Shown one piece after another: positions 26,401 to 34,700 of a DNA stretch of 64,000 nt (position 1 is its first letter; the number at the start of each line of letters is the position of its first letter). The stretch covers positions 189,520 through 253,519 of the forward strand of contig CAJNDS010002430.1 in assembly GCA_905221605.1 (NCBI GenBank), in the 5' to 3' direction. Source of the DNA: Symbiodinium natans. Lineage: Eukaryota > Sar > Dinophyceae > Suessiales > Symbiodiniaceae. The notes under the pieces are model-generated. The model was not told where the DNA came from. It saw only the letters and a program-made list of their open reading frames with translations, and made no database searches. The translations under genes were made by a program, and so were the position numbers.

Positions 26401-28667
26401 TCCTCGACCCACGATGCTGGCGGTCCGCGAGTCTCGGTGTTTGGGATTGGAAGATCACGCATGTTCCCTTGATCAACCGCTGGCAAGCCACGCACAACGT
26501 CACCAGCACGCTCGGGCAACATACGGCAAATACCACGCAAGGCTGACAACTCAAAGGTCATGGGCACCAACATCCTGATTCGGGCTGACCGGGCAATCTT
26601 CAACGAACCATCCTTCAGTCGGAACTGCACCAGATGGCTGCCACCCGCGACTTCAGGGCCTAAGTAGGCAGCCTGTCCATATCTGCCCGTGATGAATTGT
26701 CGTAGACTCGGCGGAGGTGTGGCCAAGATTGACGCTCCCCAGACGTATATCGCCCGAGGCTGCCTCATAGTTCTTAAACTACGTTGTTCAGGAGTCATTG
26801 CCGATCCAGGCTGGATTTGGTAGCGGTTGTGTGCCTGAGCACAGTGAGAGAGAAGAAAGCTGACTCCTCTGCCACATGGCTCTAGGCCAACTTGCTCCAA
26901 TCCGGCGCACAACGTGTTCGCGTTTTCCTTCAGTGTTCGGATGGCCCTCTCTGCGACCGGGGCGTGCCGACCAACCGGAACATCAGACACCTCAACCGCA
27001 CCAACGGTCATGGTATCAGCGAAACCCTGAGCAAGGTTCTTCACCACCCCCTCAAGATCCGACTTCACGCAAACCGACAAGTCACGCGCTTCAACTCCAA
27101 CCAAGCCAACACTACGTCCCCACGCCGACATCTCTCCAAGCATCACCTCACGCGCTGCTGCTCCACGCGGTCCTGAAACTTCACGGTACATCACTGTTCC
27201 GATGGCAAAGCAACCAACAAGCACCAACACCAGGAACCAAATCCCCTTGTAGAAGAATTTGTCGATCTGAACCTCCTTTTGGGCTCCCTCTCCGGAATCC
27301 CTCTCGATTTTCCTAGCTGGTTCAAGACCTCTACCCCGCACGCAATGCTCACAGCTGGAATTAAAAGGAACATGACTTCGCAACACATGCTCACGGTGAA
27401 CCTTTCCCCACAACTCCTGGTGAAGCAACTCCTGATCACCACGCAGCAACCACGCCTGGTCGCCGTCTGGGGCCGGTGCTTTCTCCTGATCAAGCTCACC
27501 AACACACACATGCTCAACCATGCCACTCATGCCAACCATGCCACTCATGCCAACCATGCCACTCATGCCAACATCACAAGCGCAAGCACAACCATCAAGC
27601 ACATCAAGACTTTTGCTGCTCGCCACTGCCTGGGAAGATCCTTTCTGGCTGACTGCACTCAGCGCTTTCGGTCCGTCACCACACTCCATCCACTCGAAGT
27701 AGGCGTTCCGGGATTGGTCGGTGGTGGTGGCAATGGCGATGTCTTTGGCGGCGTAGCTGGTGCCCGTGATGCGCTGGCCCTTGGCGATGTCGGATTCCTC
27801 GGAGGCGTGGGCAAGCGTCGTCGTGGCGGAACCCGTGGAGGGGTAGGCAACCTTTCCGGGTACCCCGGGGAGTCGGCTTCCTTCCTCGGTGGGCTCGGGG
27901 GCTTTGCTTTCTCCTTGATGATCTCGGAGATGGTCGTCACAGTGTAGGGGGCCTTGCGGTCCAGGCACTGCAAAAAATGCTCCTTGAGGTGCTCCTCCAG
28001 CGTCCGTCTCTCTGGGCCCTTCTTCTCCTTGCGAAAGCGGTTCAAATCGGACTTTGCAGCTGACGTCATGCGGCTTTCCTTGAGCTTCTGCTTCTTCACT
28101 GCCCTTGAACTTGCACTCCACAACGTCAACCACGGCTGCTGGCGATCGGAACGAGGCACCAGCTTCACGGGGGTCCTCTTTGTCGACGAAGAGCTCGCTG
28201 CCTTTGGCATTCTCTTCACGAGGGGCTTCTGGGGCATCTTCTTCACTTTCGGCTTCTTTGGCATGGGCTTTGGCGGGTCCTGGGGTCTCGATCTCGCCCG
28301 GCTTCAACACCACCTGGGACTCGGCATCCGCGGGCACCAAGAGGATTGCGCCCTCTGTCTCCGTGGACGTAGCTGTGGCCAACCGGGTGCTCTCCTCGAA
28401 GTCCTCTTCTCCCACTGAGATTGAGGCCGCTTGAGTCGCAACGACTCTCCGGACCAGCTTCCCTTTGTCCTTCCCTTCCATGCGCCATTCCACTTCGCTT
28501 TCGCTGGAGGAGGCCATCTTCTCGGGCTGCGGAAGGCCTCGTACACGAGGGGTCTGCAATCTGCTGCGCTGCGCTCTGTTCTTGAGACACCAAACAGGCC
28601 CGTGCCACCGCATGACTTTGCAACCAGCAACAGTTGTTGGACCACACAGCCTTAAATTTAAAACCAC
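23490..28667 (-). CDS. C2 pol: IN-RT-RNase H with C-terminal MTase-like domain
   Basis: The 1,725-codon frame begins in the alternative reading frame (MVLNLRLCG, then MASSSESEVEW). It passes into the main pol frame because a 14-bp segment present in C3 is missing near 28,269. It then holds the integrase zinc site (HVPFNSSCEHC), integrase D,D35E core (VQIDKFFYK, SDLEGVV, VAERAIRTLK), copia RT with LDVSTAFLFA and CYVDDLLISG, and RNase H with YVDASWG, ALSSAESELYG and CDSEAAIAIS. The last ~230 residues carry VEFCAPP, STPCTGGC, EWPRACAYW and VDGCSLG, a C5-methyltransferase-like pattern. The whole is almost identical to C3. Integrase to tail is uninterrupted, but gag upstream is broken. Confidence 0.88.
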   Translation of the reverse strand: MVLNLRLCGPTTVAGCKVMRWHGPVWCLKNRAQRSRLQTPRVRGLPQPEKMASSSESEVEWRMEGKDKGKLVRRVVATQAASISVGEEDFEESTRLATATSTETEGAILLVPADAESQVVLKPGEIETPGPAKAHAKEAESEEDAPEAPREENAKGSELFVDKEDPREAGASFRSPAAVVDVVECKFKGSEEAEAQGKPHDVSCKVRFEPLSQGEEGPRETDAGGAPQGAFFAVPGPQGPLHCDDHLRDHQGESKAPEPTEEGSRLPGVPGKVAYPSTGSATTTLAHASEESDIAKGQRITGTSYAAKDIAIATTTDQSRNAYFEWMECGDGPKALSAVSQKGSSQAVASSKSLDVLDGCACACDVGMSGMVGMSGMVGMSGMVEHVCVGELDQEKAPAPDGDQAWLLRGDQELLHQELWGKVHREHVLRSHVPFNSSCEHCVRGRGLEPARKIERDSGEGAQKEVQIDKFFYKGIWFLVLVLVGCFAIGTVMYREVSGPRGAAAREVMLGEMSAWGRSVGLVGVEARDLSVCVKSDLEGVVKNLAQGFADTMTVGAVEVSDVPVGRHAPVAERAIRTLKENANTLCAGLEQVGLEPCGRGVSFLLSHCAQAHNRYQIQPGSAMTPEQRSLRTMRQPRAIYVWGASILATPPPSLRQFITGRYGQAAYLGPEVAGGSHLVQFRLKDGSLKIARSARIRMLVPMTFELSALRGICRMLPERAGDVVRGLPAVDQGNMRDLPIPNTETRGPPASWVEENGRTPRCRACRLRGVPADKAWHTQKCRDRYAAYVKSSFDPNQFVLEDAQHELEIEGVELDLGSRAFGELDVGLELPDDVQDYEPTEDEGERGLGESFLPEGVLEGELRPGDSVGVEPAASEEADFMEVEPESLDRVPEPESDAMVNNVLFRESLGFAAVANPSTGGQTVKLGGETLVVEMPSSSKDDVTGHALDLGLTYEGMLRELSALEFLAVGDVIWHVDPKQKVISTRWVSNAKLERVDGKERPLVRCRVVARDFAQGATAAQLGISAATSSAEALRTFLFYAGSKRQNVVGLDVSTAFLFAELEEEDGTVVVRLPAGVTGPNGRPGFMRLRKALYGLRAAAQTWARHLAKLLKRLCDLTPCETEPCLFSGVVLGGQRVAVLCYVDDLLISGDSDEAIYYVVEKLKSAVKIKVTADLDRDQQITFLGRQITRKKGEDSLVIGMAGEYYQEIYEGFGLGRSPKSCPTPPNLRELYDREEEVLERELSSEAAARYRSTLGRLSWLAMTRVDLAYYVSMLARGQASPREKHERAMRMVLRYLRHVQDFRQIVHPVDERSLRLDCYVDASWGSERSVDRKSVSGGCIMLGGFCLKAWSRLQQAVALSSAESELYGLVAGAKESLSIRRAISHVFGWEELCAPHLFCDSEAAIAISRADGLRRVRHIDLRACFIQDQLRQRLLFIFGVRGASNVADLFTKSLDARTTLKHMLSLGLSEVTVAACVGELACFVGLLGAAVAGKDHVSLADRYRLMEFAKWLVVEFCAPPMSSMLAASRACSWVGVLTVSEADDGGDPATTAQLQQICTLHIRRGGFVYLWASTPCTGGCLYQHLHARDPAYRRGRLARHWSLHRKLWKAFMSLCDYVHAWSIEWPRACAYWSWNQTIRFLQSRPYMLHDVLVDGCSLGMRGRDGELIYKRWRVITTMESVARSLSVFRCPGDGHPHSANFDLKNTQHYPEKLTNAFLHALNA

Positions 28668-30111
28668 CAGCTTGCACGTGGAGATGGCCTAGGCTCAGGA
28701 GATTAAATCGCACAGGTGCAACCAGGGCTTCGAACTCAACGACGATAGGACTGGATCTCTCAACGGCAAAGCAAACGCGAACCACAGCACTCTTCTGAAC
28801 CCCTATGGAAGCACCCGTGGCAGTCACACAATCTCTACCAACGTGCTCACTCAGGCTCAGCACTTGCACATGCTGCAGTGTCTCCTCGCTGATCAGGTGC
28901 GTCGACGCTCCGGAGTCCAGCAACCACCAGTCCATGGCTTCAGAGCTGCTACCATGTGTCACATGCGGGGCTGCCATGCTCATGTCATGAAAATAAAATT
29001 CACTCAATCCATGCTCACCAAGCGTCGACGGGGCCTTCTCAAGCTCAACGGGGGTCTCTAGGCTTCCAAGCTGCGACGTTCCAAGCTCAACTGGGGCCTT
29101 CTCAAGCTCAACGGGGGTCTCTAGGCTTCCAAGCTGCGACGTTCCAAGCTCAACTGGGGCCTTCTCAAGCTCAACGGGGGTCTCTAGGCTTCCAAGCTGC
29201 GACGTTCCAAGCTCAACTGGGGCCTTCTCAAGCTCAACGGGGGTCTCTAGGCTTCCAAGCTGCGATGTTCCAAGCTCAACTGGGGCCTTCTCGAGCTCAA
29301 CGGGGGTCTCTAGGCTTCCAAGCTGCGAGGTTCCAAGCTCAACTGTGGCCTCTGAACTCTCCAACAACCACGACCTTCCAAAGGCTTCCCAATCACCATC
29401 GCTCAAGCTCGACTCATTGTCGGAATCTCCCTGAGCGATATCAAAGAACTCGCAACCAACTGCCGCTGCAAACACGTGCGGGCCCTCCAAGGTCAAAGCC
29501 GCTAATTGCGGTTCGAGAAGCGTCGCTGCTGCCACCACACCTTTGGCCGCTTTCTTAGGGCATCGGTTTGAATAGTGCCCCAATTCATTGCAGTTGTAGC
29601 ACTTCACGTTGGCACGCTTGTCGTGCTTTGGGTCACTACCAGAGCTACCACCACCCCCTTTTCCAGGGTCCTGAGTAGCGTTCCCCTTTCCACCTTTCTC
29701 TCCCTTCTTGTCATGCTTGTCCTTTCCTGAGCGACCTTTGTCCTTTCCCTTGTCCTTCCCTTTGTCCTTTCCTTTATCTTTCCCCTTGTCCTTCCCCTTG
29801 TCCTTCCCCTTTCCATCGCCCTTGAAGTTCAGCGGATTCGCTATGTCGTTGTTGTTCCTGCGGTCTCGACCTCGCCCGGAATCAGCGAAGGTAAGGATCT
29901 TGATGTTTGCGTCGTAGAACTTGATCGCAGTCTCAAGCTCACTCATAGAGTCAATCTTCGCATGCAACAAGATGTACCTCTTCACATCCGCATCAAGACC
30001 CTTCAACACAATCATGCTCTGATCCGCTTCACTCAACGCAAGGTCTGGGAACGCAGCAACAAGTCGACCATACTTTGCAAGCTCAACCTGCACGCTGCGG
30101 AACACTTCCAC
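28243..30111 (-). CDS. C2 gag C-terminal half and protease
   Basis: The frame continues gag after a frameshift. It holds a helical capsid-like segment (ELAKYGRLVAAFPDLALSEA), a GKDKGKDKGK Lys/Gly tract, the CCHC knuckle CYNCNELGHYSNRC, five 21-residue repeats (ELGTSQLGSLETPVELEKAP), and an aspartic protease with LLDSGASTHLIS. It ends shortly after in a frame that overlaps the pol ORF. A 39-bp in-frame gap relative to C3 lies just after FNLLSLG. Confidence 0.85.
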   Translation of the reverse strand: MEVFRSVQVELAKYGRLVAAFPDLALSEADQSMIVLKGLDADVKRYILLHAKIDSMSELETAIKFYDANIKILTFADSGRGRDRRNNNDIANPLNFKGDGKGKDKGKDKGKDKGKDKGKDKGKDKGRSGKDKHDKKGEKGGKGNATQDPGKGGGGSSGSDPKHDKRANVKCYNCNELGHYSNRCPKKAAKGVVAAATLLEPQLAALTLEGPHVFAAAVGCEFFDIAQGDSDNESSLSDGDWEAFGRSWLLESSEATVELGTSQLGSLETPVELEKAPVELGTSQLGSLETPVELEKAPVELGTSQLGSLETPVELEKAPVELGTSQLGSLETPVELEKAPVELGTSQLGSLETPVELEKAPSTLGEHGLSEFYFHDMSMAAPHVTHGSSSEAMDWWLLDSGASTHLISEETLQHVQVLSLSEHVGRDCVTATGASIGVQKSAVVRVCFAVERSSPIVVEFEALVAPVRFNLLSLGHLHVQAGGFKFKAVWSNNCCWLQSHAVARACLVSQEQSAAQQIADPSCTRPSAAREDGLLQRKRSGMAHGREGQREAGPESRCDSSGLNLSGRRGLRGEHPVGHSYVHGDRGRNPLGARGCRVPGGVEAGRDRDPRTRQSPCQRSRK

Positions 30112-30145
30112 AGGACGATCCTTCGTAGAGGCAGGGGTTGGTATC

Positions 30146-30769
30146 TCAACATCTCTTCTCGCAAGGTCGGCTTCTATCCTCGAGCAAACCGACAGATCCT
30201 GATGCGCGCCTCAACGCCTCATAGCCTGCCGGAACACCAAGCTGTTCACGCTCAACTTGCTTCAAAATGTTAAGCCCACGGGAAAAGTTCGCAAAGGACT
30301 GCCGAAGGTGCACTTCCGACGGTATCCTAGCATTAAACAGGGCAATCCATGGCAAAAACACTTCAAGGTACTCAACCCATGCTTCGATCTCGGCACGCCG
30401 ACTCTTGTTCATGCGTCCACCATCCAACATGGGCAACTTCCGCACATATGAGTCTGCCTCAGCTCCTTTGCCTTTCTTCTCAGCACTTGTCCGGTCCTGG
30501 ACCAGCTGCTGCACCAGCGACATCATTTGAGATATCTGCTGATGCTGCTGCTGCACTGTCTGAAAAGCTGGGATCCCAGGGCTGCCTGAACGGCAATGGG
30601 GTCCACTGCTGCAGGCGGTGGTGGCACCAAACCTGGTGGTGACATGGGTGAAGCCATTGCCGGTATGGGGGTGCCGAAGCAGTTGGAGAACCAACCACCG
30701 GGCTTCCTGTGGGATGCACTGCACCCGACAAGTTCGACATTGGGCTGAAAGCAACTCCACTACCGACAA
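30146..30769 (-). pseudogene. C2 gag N-terminal half, frameshifted
   Basis: This reads the gag start with QQQHQQISQMMSLVQQLVQ and MLDGGRMNKSRRAEIEAWVE. Two in-frame gaps relative to C3 (81 and 84 nt) and a 2-bp deletion near 30,217 (GGCGCTTGCATC in C3, GGCGCGCATC here) follow. The shift separates it from the rest of gag, so C2 cannot make a complete Gag. Confidence 0.8.
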
Positions 30770-30859
30770 CGGTTCCTTGCTGGAACTGACGAGTGTCTAG
30801 ATCCTGAAGGCCTCTTATAGGGAGGCTCAGTCCCTCTCCTGGGTTCACCCTGTGTGGTA

Positions 30860-30970
30860 GCACGATGGCCTTCCACGGCCCTCCATACCAAGACAACTCA
30901 AGCACACACCAAGTCAGCGTATTGGGCTCACTTTCTTTCTTTGCAACAGAGCTTCCACGCTCCACAACCA
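30860..30970 (-). promoter_or_regulatory. C2 primer-binding site and 5' leader
   Basis: On the minus strand the LTR end TTTTTAACG at 30,971 is followed by TGGTTGTGGAGC (mutated initiator-Met-type site). A leader ending in GGCCATCGTG follows. The same leader block with an intact TGGTAGCGGAGC site is duplicated at 31,436-31,547. Confidence 0.7.
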
Positions 30971-31656
30971 CGTTAAAAACCCAAGATGCCAAGCAAACCA
31001 AGGATGCAACCAAGCCAATTCACACTCGAGAACTGTGCGTCATCCTGTGAGGGTGTGACACGGTGAGTTTTGCAGTTTGCAGTTTTGTGTGCATGGCTTG
31101 GAGTCTGAAGTTTTCCCAGTAGCCTGAGTACGATCAGTGGTGCAAGAACGTTTTGCCTCGAATGTAGAAGTTCGAGAACTGTGCGTCATCCTGTGAGGGA
31201 GCGACACGGTGAGTTTTGCATTTTACAGTTTTATGTGCATAGCTTGGAGTCTGCTCAGCTTTTGAAGTTTTCCCAGTAGCCTGAGTACGATTAGCGGTGC
31301 AGGAACGCTTTGCCTCAAAGGGCACTCTCGTCGAGTTTCGTGACTTGAGGGTAGTTTTGGAGGTCTTTTAAGCCGAGCTGTCAAGTTGGAGAGCTGTGAT
31401 ACGTTTTCCACTTTGGCTCAAGTGACGAGCACTAGTACGATGGCCTTCCACGGCCCTCCATACCAAGACAACTCAAGCACACACCAAGTCAGCGTATTGG
31501 GCTCACTTTCTTTCTTTGCAACAGAGCTTCTACGCTCCGCTACCACGTTAAAAACCCAAGATGCCAAGCAAGGCACCAAGGATACAACCAAGCCAACTCA
31601 CACAAGTCCAAACCAAGCAAGCAAGCTCAGACACTTGCAGGACTCACACCAGACCA
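30971..31656. repeat. Mosaic of LTR fragments at the C2/C3 palindrome centre
   Basis: Pieces in order: C2-oriented LTR end (30,971-31,025); plus-oriented LTR start, internally deleted (31,026-31,160); a longer plus-oriented LTR start (31,163-31,434); a minus-oriented leader and primer site (31,436-31,547); minus-oriented LTR end (31,548-31,656). C3 therefore has no intact 5' LTR or plus-strand primer site. The pattern needs several template switches or inverted recombination events. Confidence 0.75.
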
Positions 31657-31710
31657 CATAGGTGAGAGTGAACCCCGAATGCTTCGTAAGAGAGGCAGGA
31701 GAGCCTCCCT

Positions 31711-34700
31711 ATGAGAGGCCTTCAGGGTCTAGACACTCGTCACTTCCACCAAGGAACCTGTTGTCGGCAGTGGAGTTGCTTTCAGCCCGATGTCGAACTT
31801 GTCGGGTGCAGTGCATCCCACAGGAAGCCCGGTGGTTGGTTCTCCGACTGCTATGGGCACCCCCATACCGGCAATGGCTTCACCCATGTCACCACCCTGG
31901 GATCCCAGCTTTTGGTTCAGACAGTGCAGCAGCAGCAGCAGCAGATATCTCAAATGATGTTGCTGGTGCAGCAGCTGGTCCAGGACCGGACAAGTGCTGA
32001 GAAGAAAGGCAAGGGAGCTGGTAGCTTGAGTAGCATCAGTGACAGCGTGGACCATGCCATGGAGGTTGATGATGGGAACGGCGCTCCTATCAGGAATCCT
32101 AAGGCAGACTCATATGTGCCGAAGTTGCCCATGTTGGATGGTGGACGCATGAACAAGGGTCGGCGTGCCGAGATCGAAGCATGGGTTGAGTACCTTGAAG
32201 TGTTTTTGCCATGGATTGCCTTGTTTGATGATAGGATACCGTCGGAAGTGCAGGCTTGTTTTGTGAAAGACAAGCCAATCTTGAACAAAGACTTGGCGAA
32301 AGGAGAGAGCATTAGGAGTACCAGAGTGTTCCTTTACCTTCGGCAGTCCTTTGCGAACTTTTCCCGTGGGCTTGACATTTTGAAGCAAGTTGAGCGTGAA
32401 CAGCTTGGTGTTCCGGCAGGCTATGAGGCGTTGAGGCGCTTGCATCAAGATCTGTCGGTTTGCTCGAGGATAGAAGCCTCGACCTTGCGAGAAGAGATGT
32501 TGAGATACCAACCCCCTGCCTCTACGAAGGATCGTCCTTTGGAAGTGTTTCGCAGCGTGCAGGTTGAGCTTGCAAAGTATGGTCGACTTGTTGCTGCGTT
32601 CCCAGACCTTGCGTTGAGTGAAGCGGATCAGAGCATGATTGTGTTGAAAGGTCTTGATGCAGATGTGAAGAGGTACATCTTGTTGCATGCGAAGATTGAC
32701 TCCATGAGTGAGCTTGAGACTGCGATCAAGTTCTACGACGCAAATATCAAGATCCTTACCTTCGCCGATTCCGGGAGAGGTCGAGACCGCAGGAACAACA
32801 ACGACATAGCGAATCCGCTGAACTTCAAGGGCGATGGAAAGGGGAAGGACAAAGGGAAGGAAAAGGGGAAAGATAAAGGAAAGGACAAAGGGAAGGACAA
32901 GGGAAAGGACAAAGGTCGCTCAGGAAAGGACAAGCATGACAAGAAGGGAGAGAAAGGTGGAAAGGGGAACGCTACTCAAGACCCTGGGAAAGGGGGCGGT
33001 GGTAGCTCTGGTAGTGACCCAAAGCACGACAAGCGTGCCAATGTGAAGTGCTACAACTGCAATGAATTGGGGCACTATTCAAACCGATGCCCTAAGAAAG
33101 CGGCCAAAGGTGTGGCGGCAGCAGCGACGCTTCTCGAACCGCAATTGGCGGCTTTGACCTTGGAGGGCCCGCACGTGTTTGCAGCGGCAGTTGGTTGCGA
33201 GTTCTTTGATATCGCTCAGGGAGATTCCGACAATGAGTCGAGCTTGAGCGATGGTGATTGGGAAGCCTTTGGAAGGTCGTGGTTGTTGGAGAGTTCAGAG
33301 GCCACAGTTGAGCTTGGAACCTCGCAGCTTGGAAGCCTAGAGACCCCCGTTGAGCTCGAGAAGGCCCCAGTTGAGCTTGGAACATCGCAGCTTGGAAGCC
33401 TAGAGACCCCCGTTGAGCTTGAGAAGGCCCCAGTTGAGCTTGGAACGTCGCAGCTTGGAAGCCTAGAGACCCCCGTTGAGCTTGAGAAGGCCCCAGTTGA
33501 GCTTGGCACGTCGCAGCTTGGAAGCCTAGAGACCCCCGTTGAGCTTGAGAAGGCCCCAGTTGAGCTTGGAACGTCGCAGCTTGGAAGCCTAGAGACCCCC
33601 GTTGAGCTTGAGAAGGCCCTGTCGACGCTTGGTGAGCATGGATTGAGTGAATTTCATTTTCATGACATGAGCATGGCAGCCCCGCATGTGACACATGGTA
33701 GCAGCTCTGAAGCCATGGACTGGTGGTTGCTGGACTCCGGAGCGTCAACGCACCTGATCAGCGAGGAGACACTGCAGCATGTGCAAGTGCTGAGCCTGAG
33801 TGAGCATGTTGGTAGAGATTGTGTGACTGCCACGGGTGCTTCCATAGGGGTTCAGAAGAGTGCTGTGGTTCGCGTTTGCTTTGCCGTGGAGAGATCCAGT
33901 CCTATCGTCGTTGAGTTCGAAGCCCTGGTTGCACCTGTGCGATTTAATCTCCTGAGCCTAGGACGACTCCTGAATAGGAACTGGACAGTCTCTTTTGCCC
34001 CCCGTCTCCACGTGCAAGCTGGTGGTTTTAAATTTAAGGCTGTGTGGTCCAACAACTGTTGCTGGTTGCAAAGTCATGCGGTGGCACGGGCCTGTTTGGT
34101 GTCTCAAGAACAGAGTGCAGCGCAGCAGATTGCAGACCCCTCGTGTACGAGGCCTTCCGCAGCCCGAGAAGATGGCCTCCTCCAGCGAAAGCGAAGTGGA
34201 ATGGCGCATGGAAGGGAAGGACAAAGGGAAGCTGGTCCGGAGAGTCGTTGCGACTCAAGCGGCCTCAATCTCGGTGGGAGAAGAGGACTTCGAGGAGAGC
34301 ACCCGGTTGGCCACAGCTACGTCCACGGAGACAGAGGGCGCAATCCTCTTGGTGCCCGCGGATGCCGAGTCCCAGGTGGTGTTGAAGCCGGGCGAGATCG
34401 AGACCCCGGGACCCGCCAAAGTTCCTCAGCAGAAGCCCATGCCAAAGAAGCCGAAAGTGAAGAAGATGCCCCAGAAGCCCCTCGTGAAGAGAATGCCAAA
34501 GGCAGCGAGCTCTTCGTCGACAAAGAGGACCCCCGTGAAGCTGGTGCCTCGTTCCGATCGCCAGCAGCCGTGGTTGACGTTGTGGAGTGCAAGTTCAAGG
34601 GCAGTGAAGAAGCAGAAGCTCAAGGAGAGCCGCATGACGTCAGCTGCAAGGTCCGATTTGAACCGCTTTCGAAAGGAGAAGAAGGGCCCAGAGAGGCGAA

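Larger units (their letters stand above)
22956..31025 (-). mobile_element. C2: Ty1/copia-like element, minus strand (body)
   Basis: This is the internal part of the outer copia element, with gag, PR, IN, RT, RNase H, a methyltransferase-like tail and ORF3. Its 3' LTR is split by C1. Its 5' LTR is split by C3: a 55-bp piece remains at 30,971-31,025, and about 10 bp of the LTR tip at 40,281-40,290 next to the CACGTC duplication. C2 is damaged in gag by a 2-bp deletion and three in-frame deletions relative to C3. Confidence 0.85.

Noticed and set aside
28956-29558. Plus-strand 200-codon frame with QAQLGPSQAQRGS repeats, and its mirror at 33,092-33,748
   Set aside because: These are antisense shadows of the 63-bp gag repeats in C2 and C3.
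31026-31434. A regular 5' LTR for C3
   Set aside because: The plus-oriented LTR pieces here are incomplete and are followed by a minus-oriented leader and primer site, so they do not form a functional 5' LTR for C3.
32018-32098. 81-nt segment missing from C2 as a spliced intron
   Set aside because: It begins GT but ends in CCTA, two bases short of an AG, and the borders do not match GT-AG, GC-AG or GA-AG.
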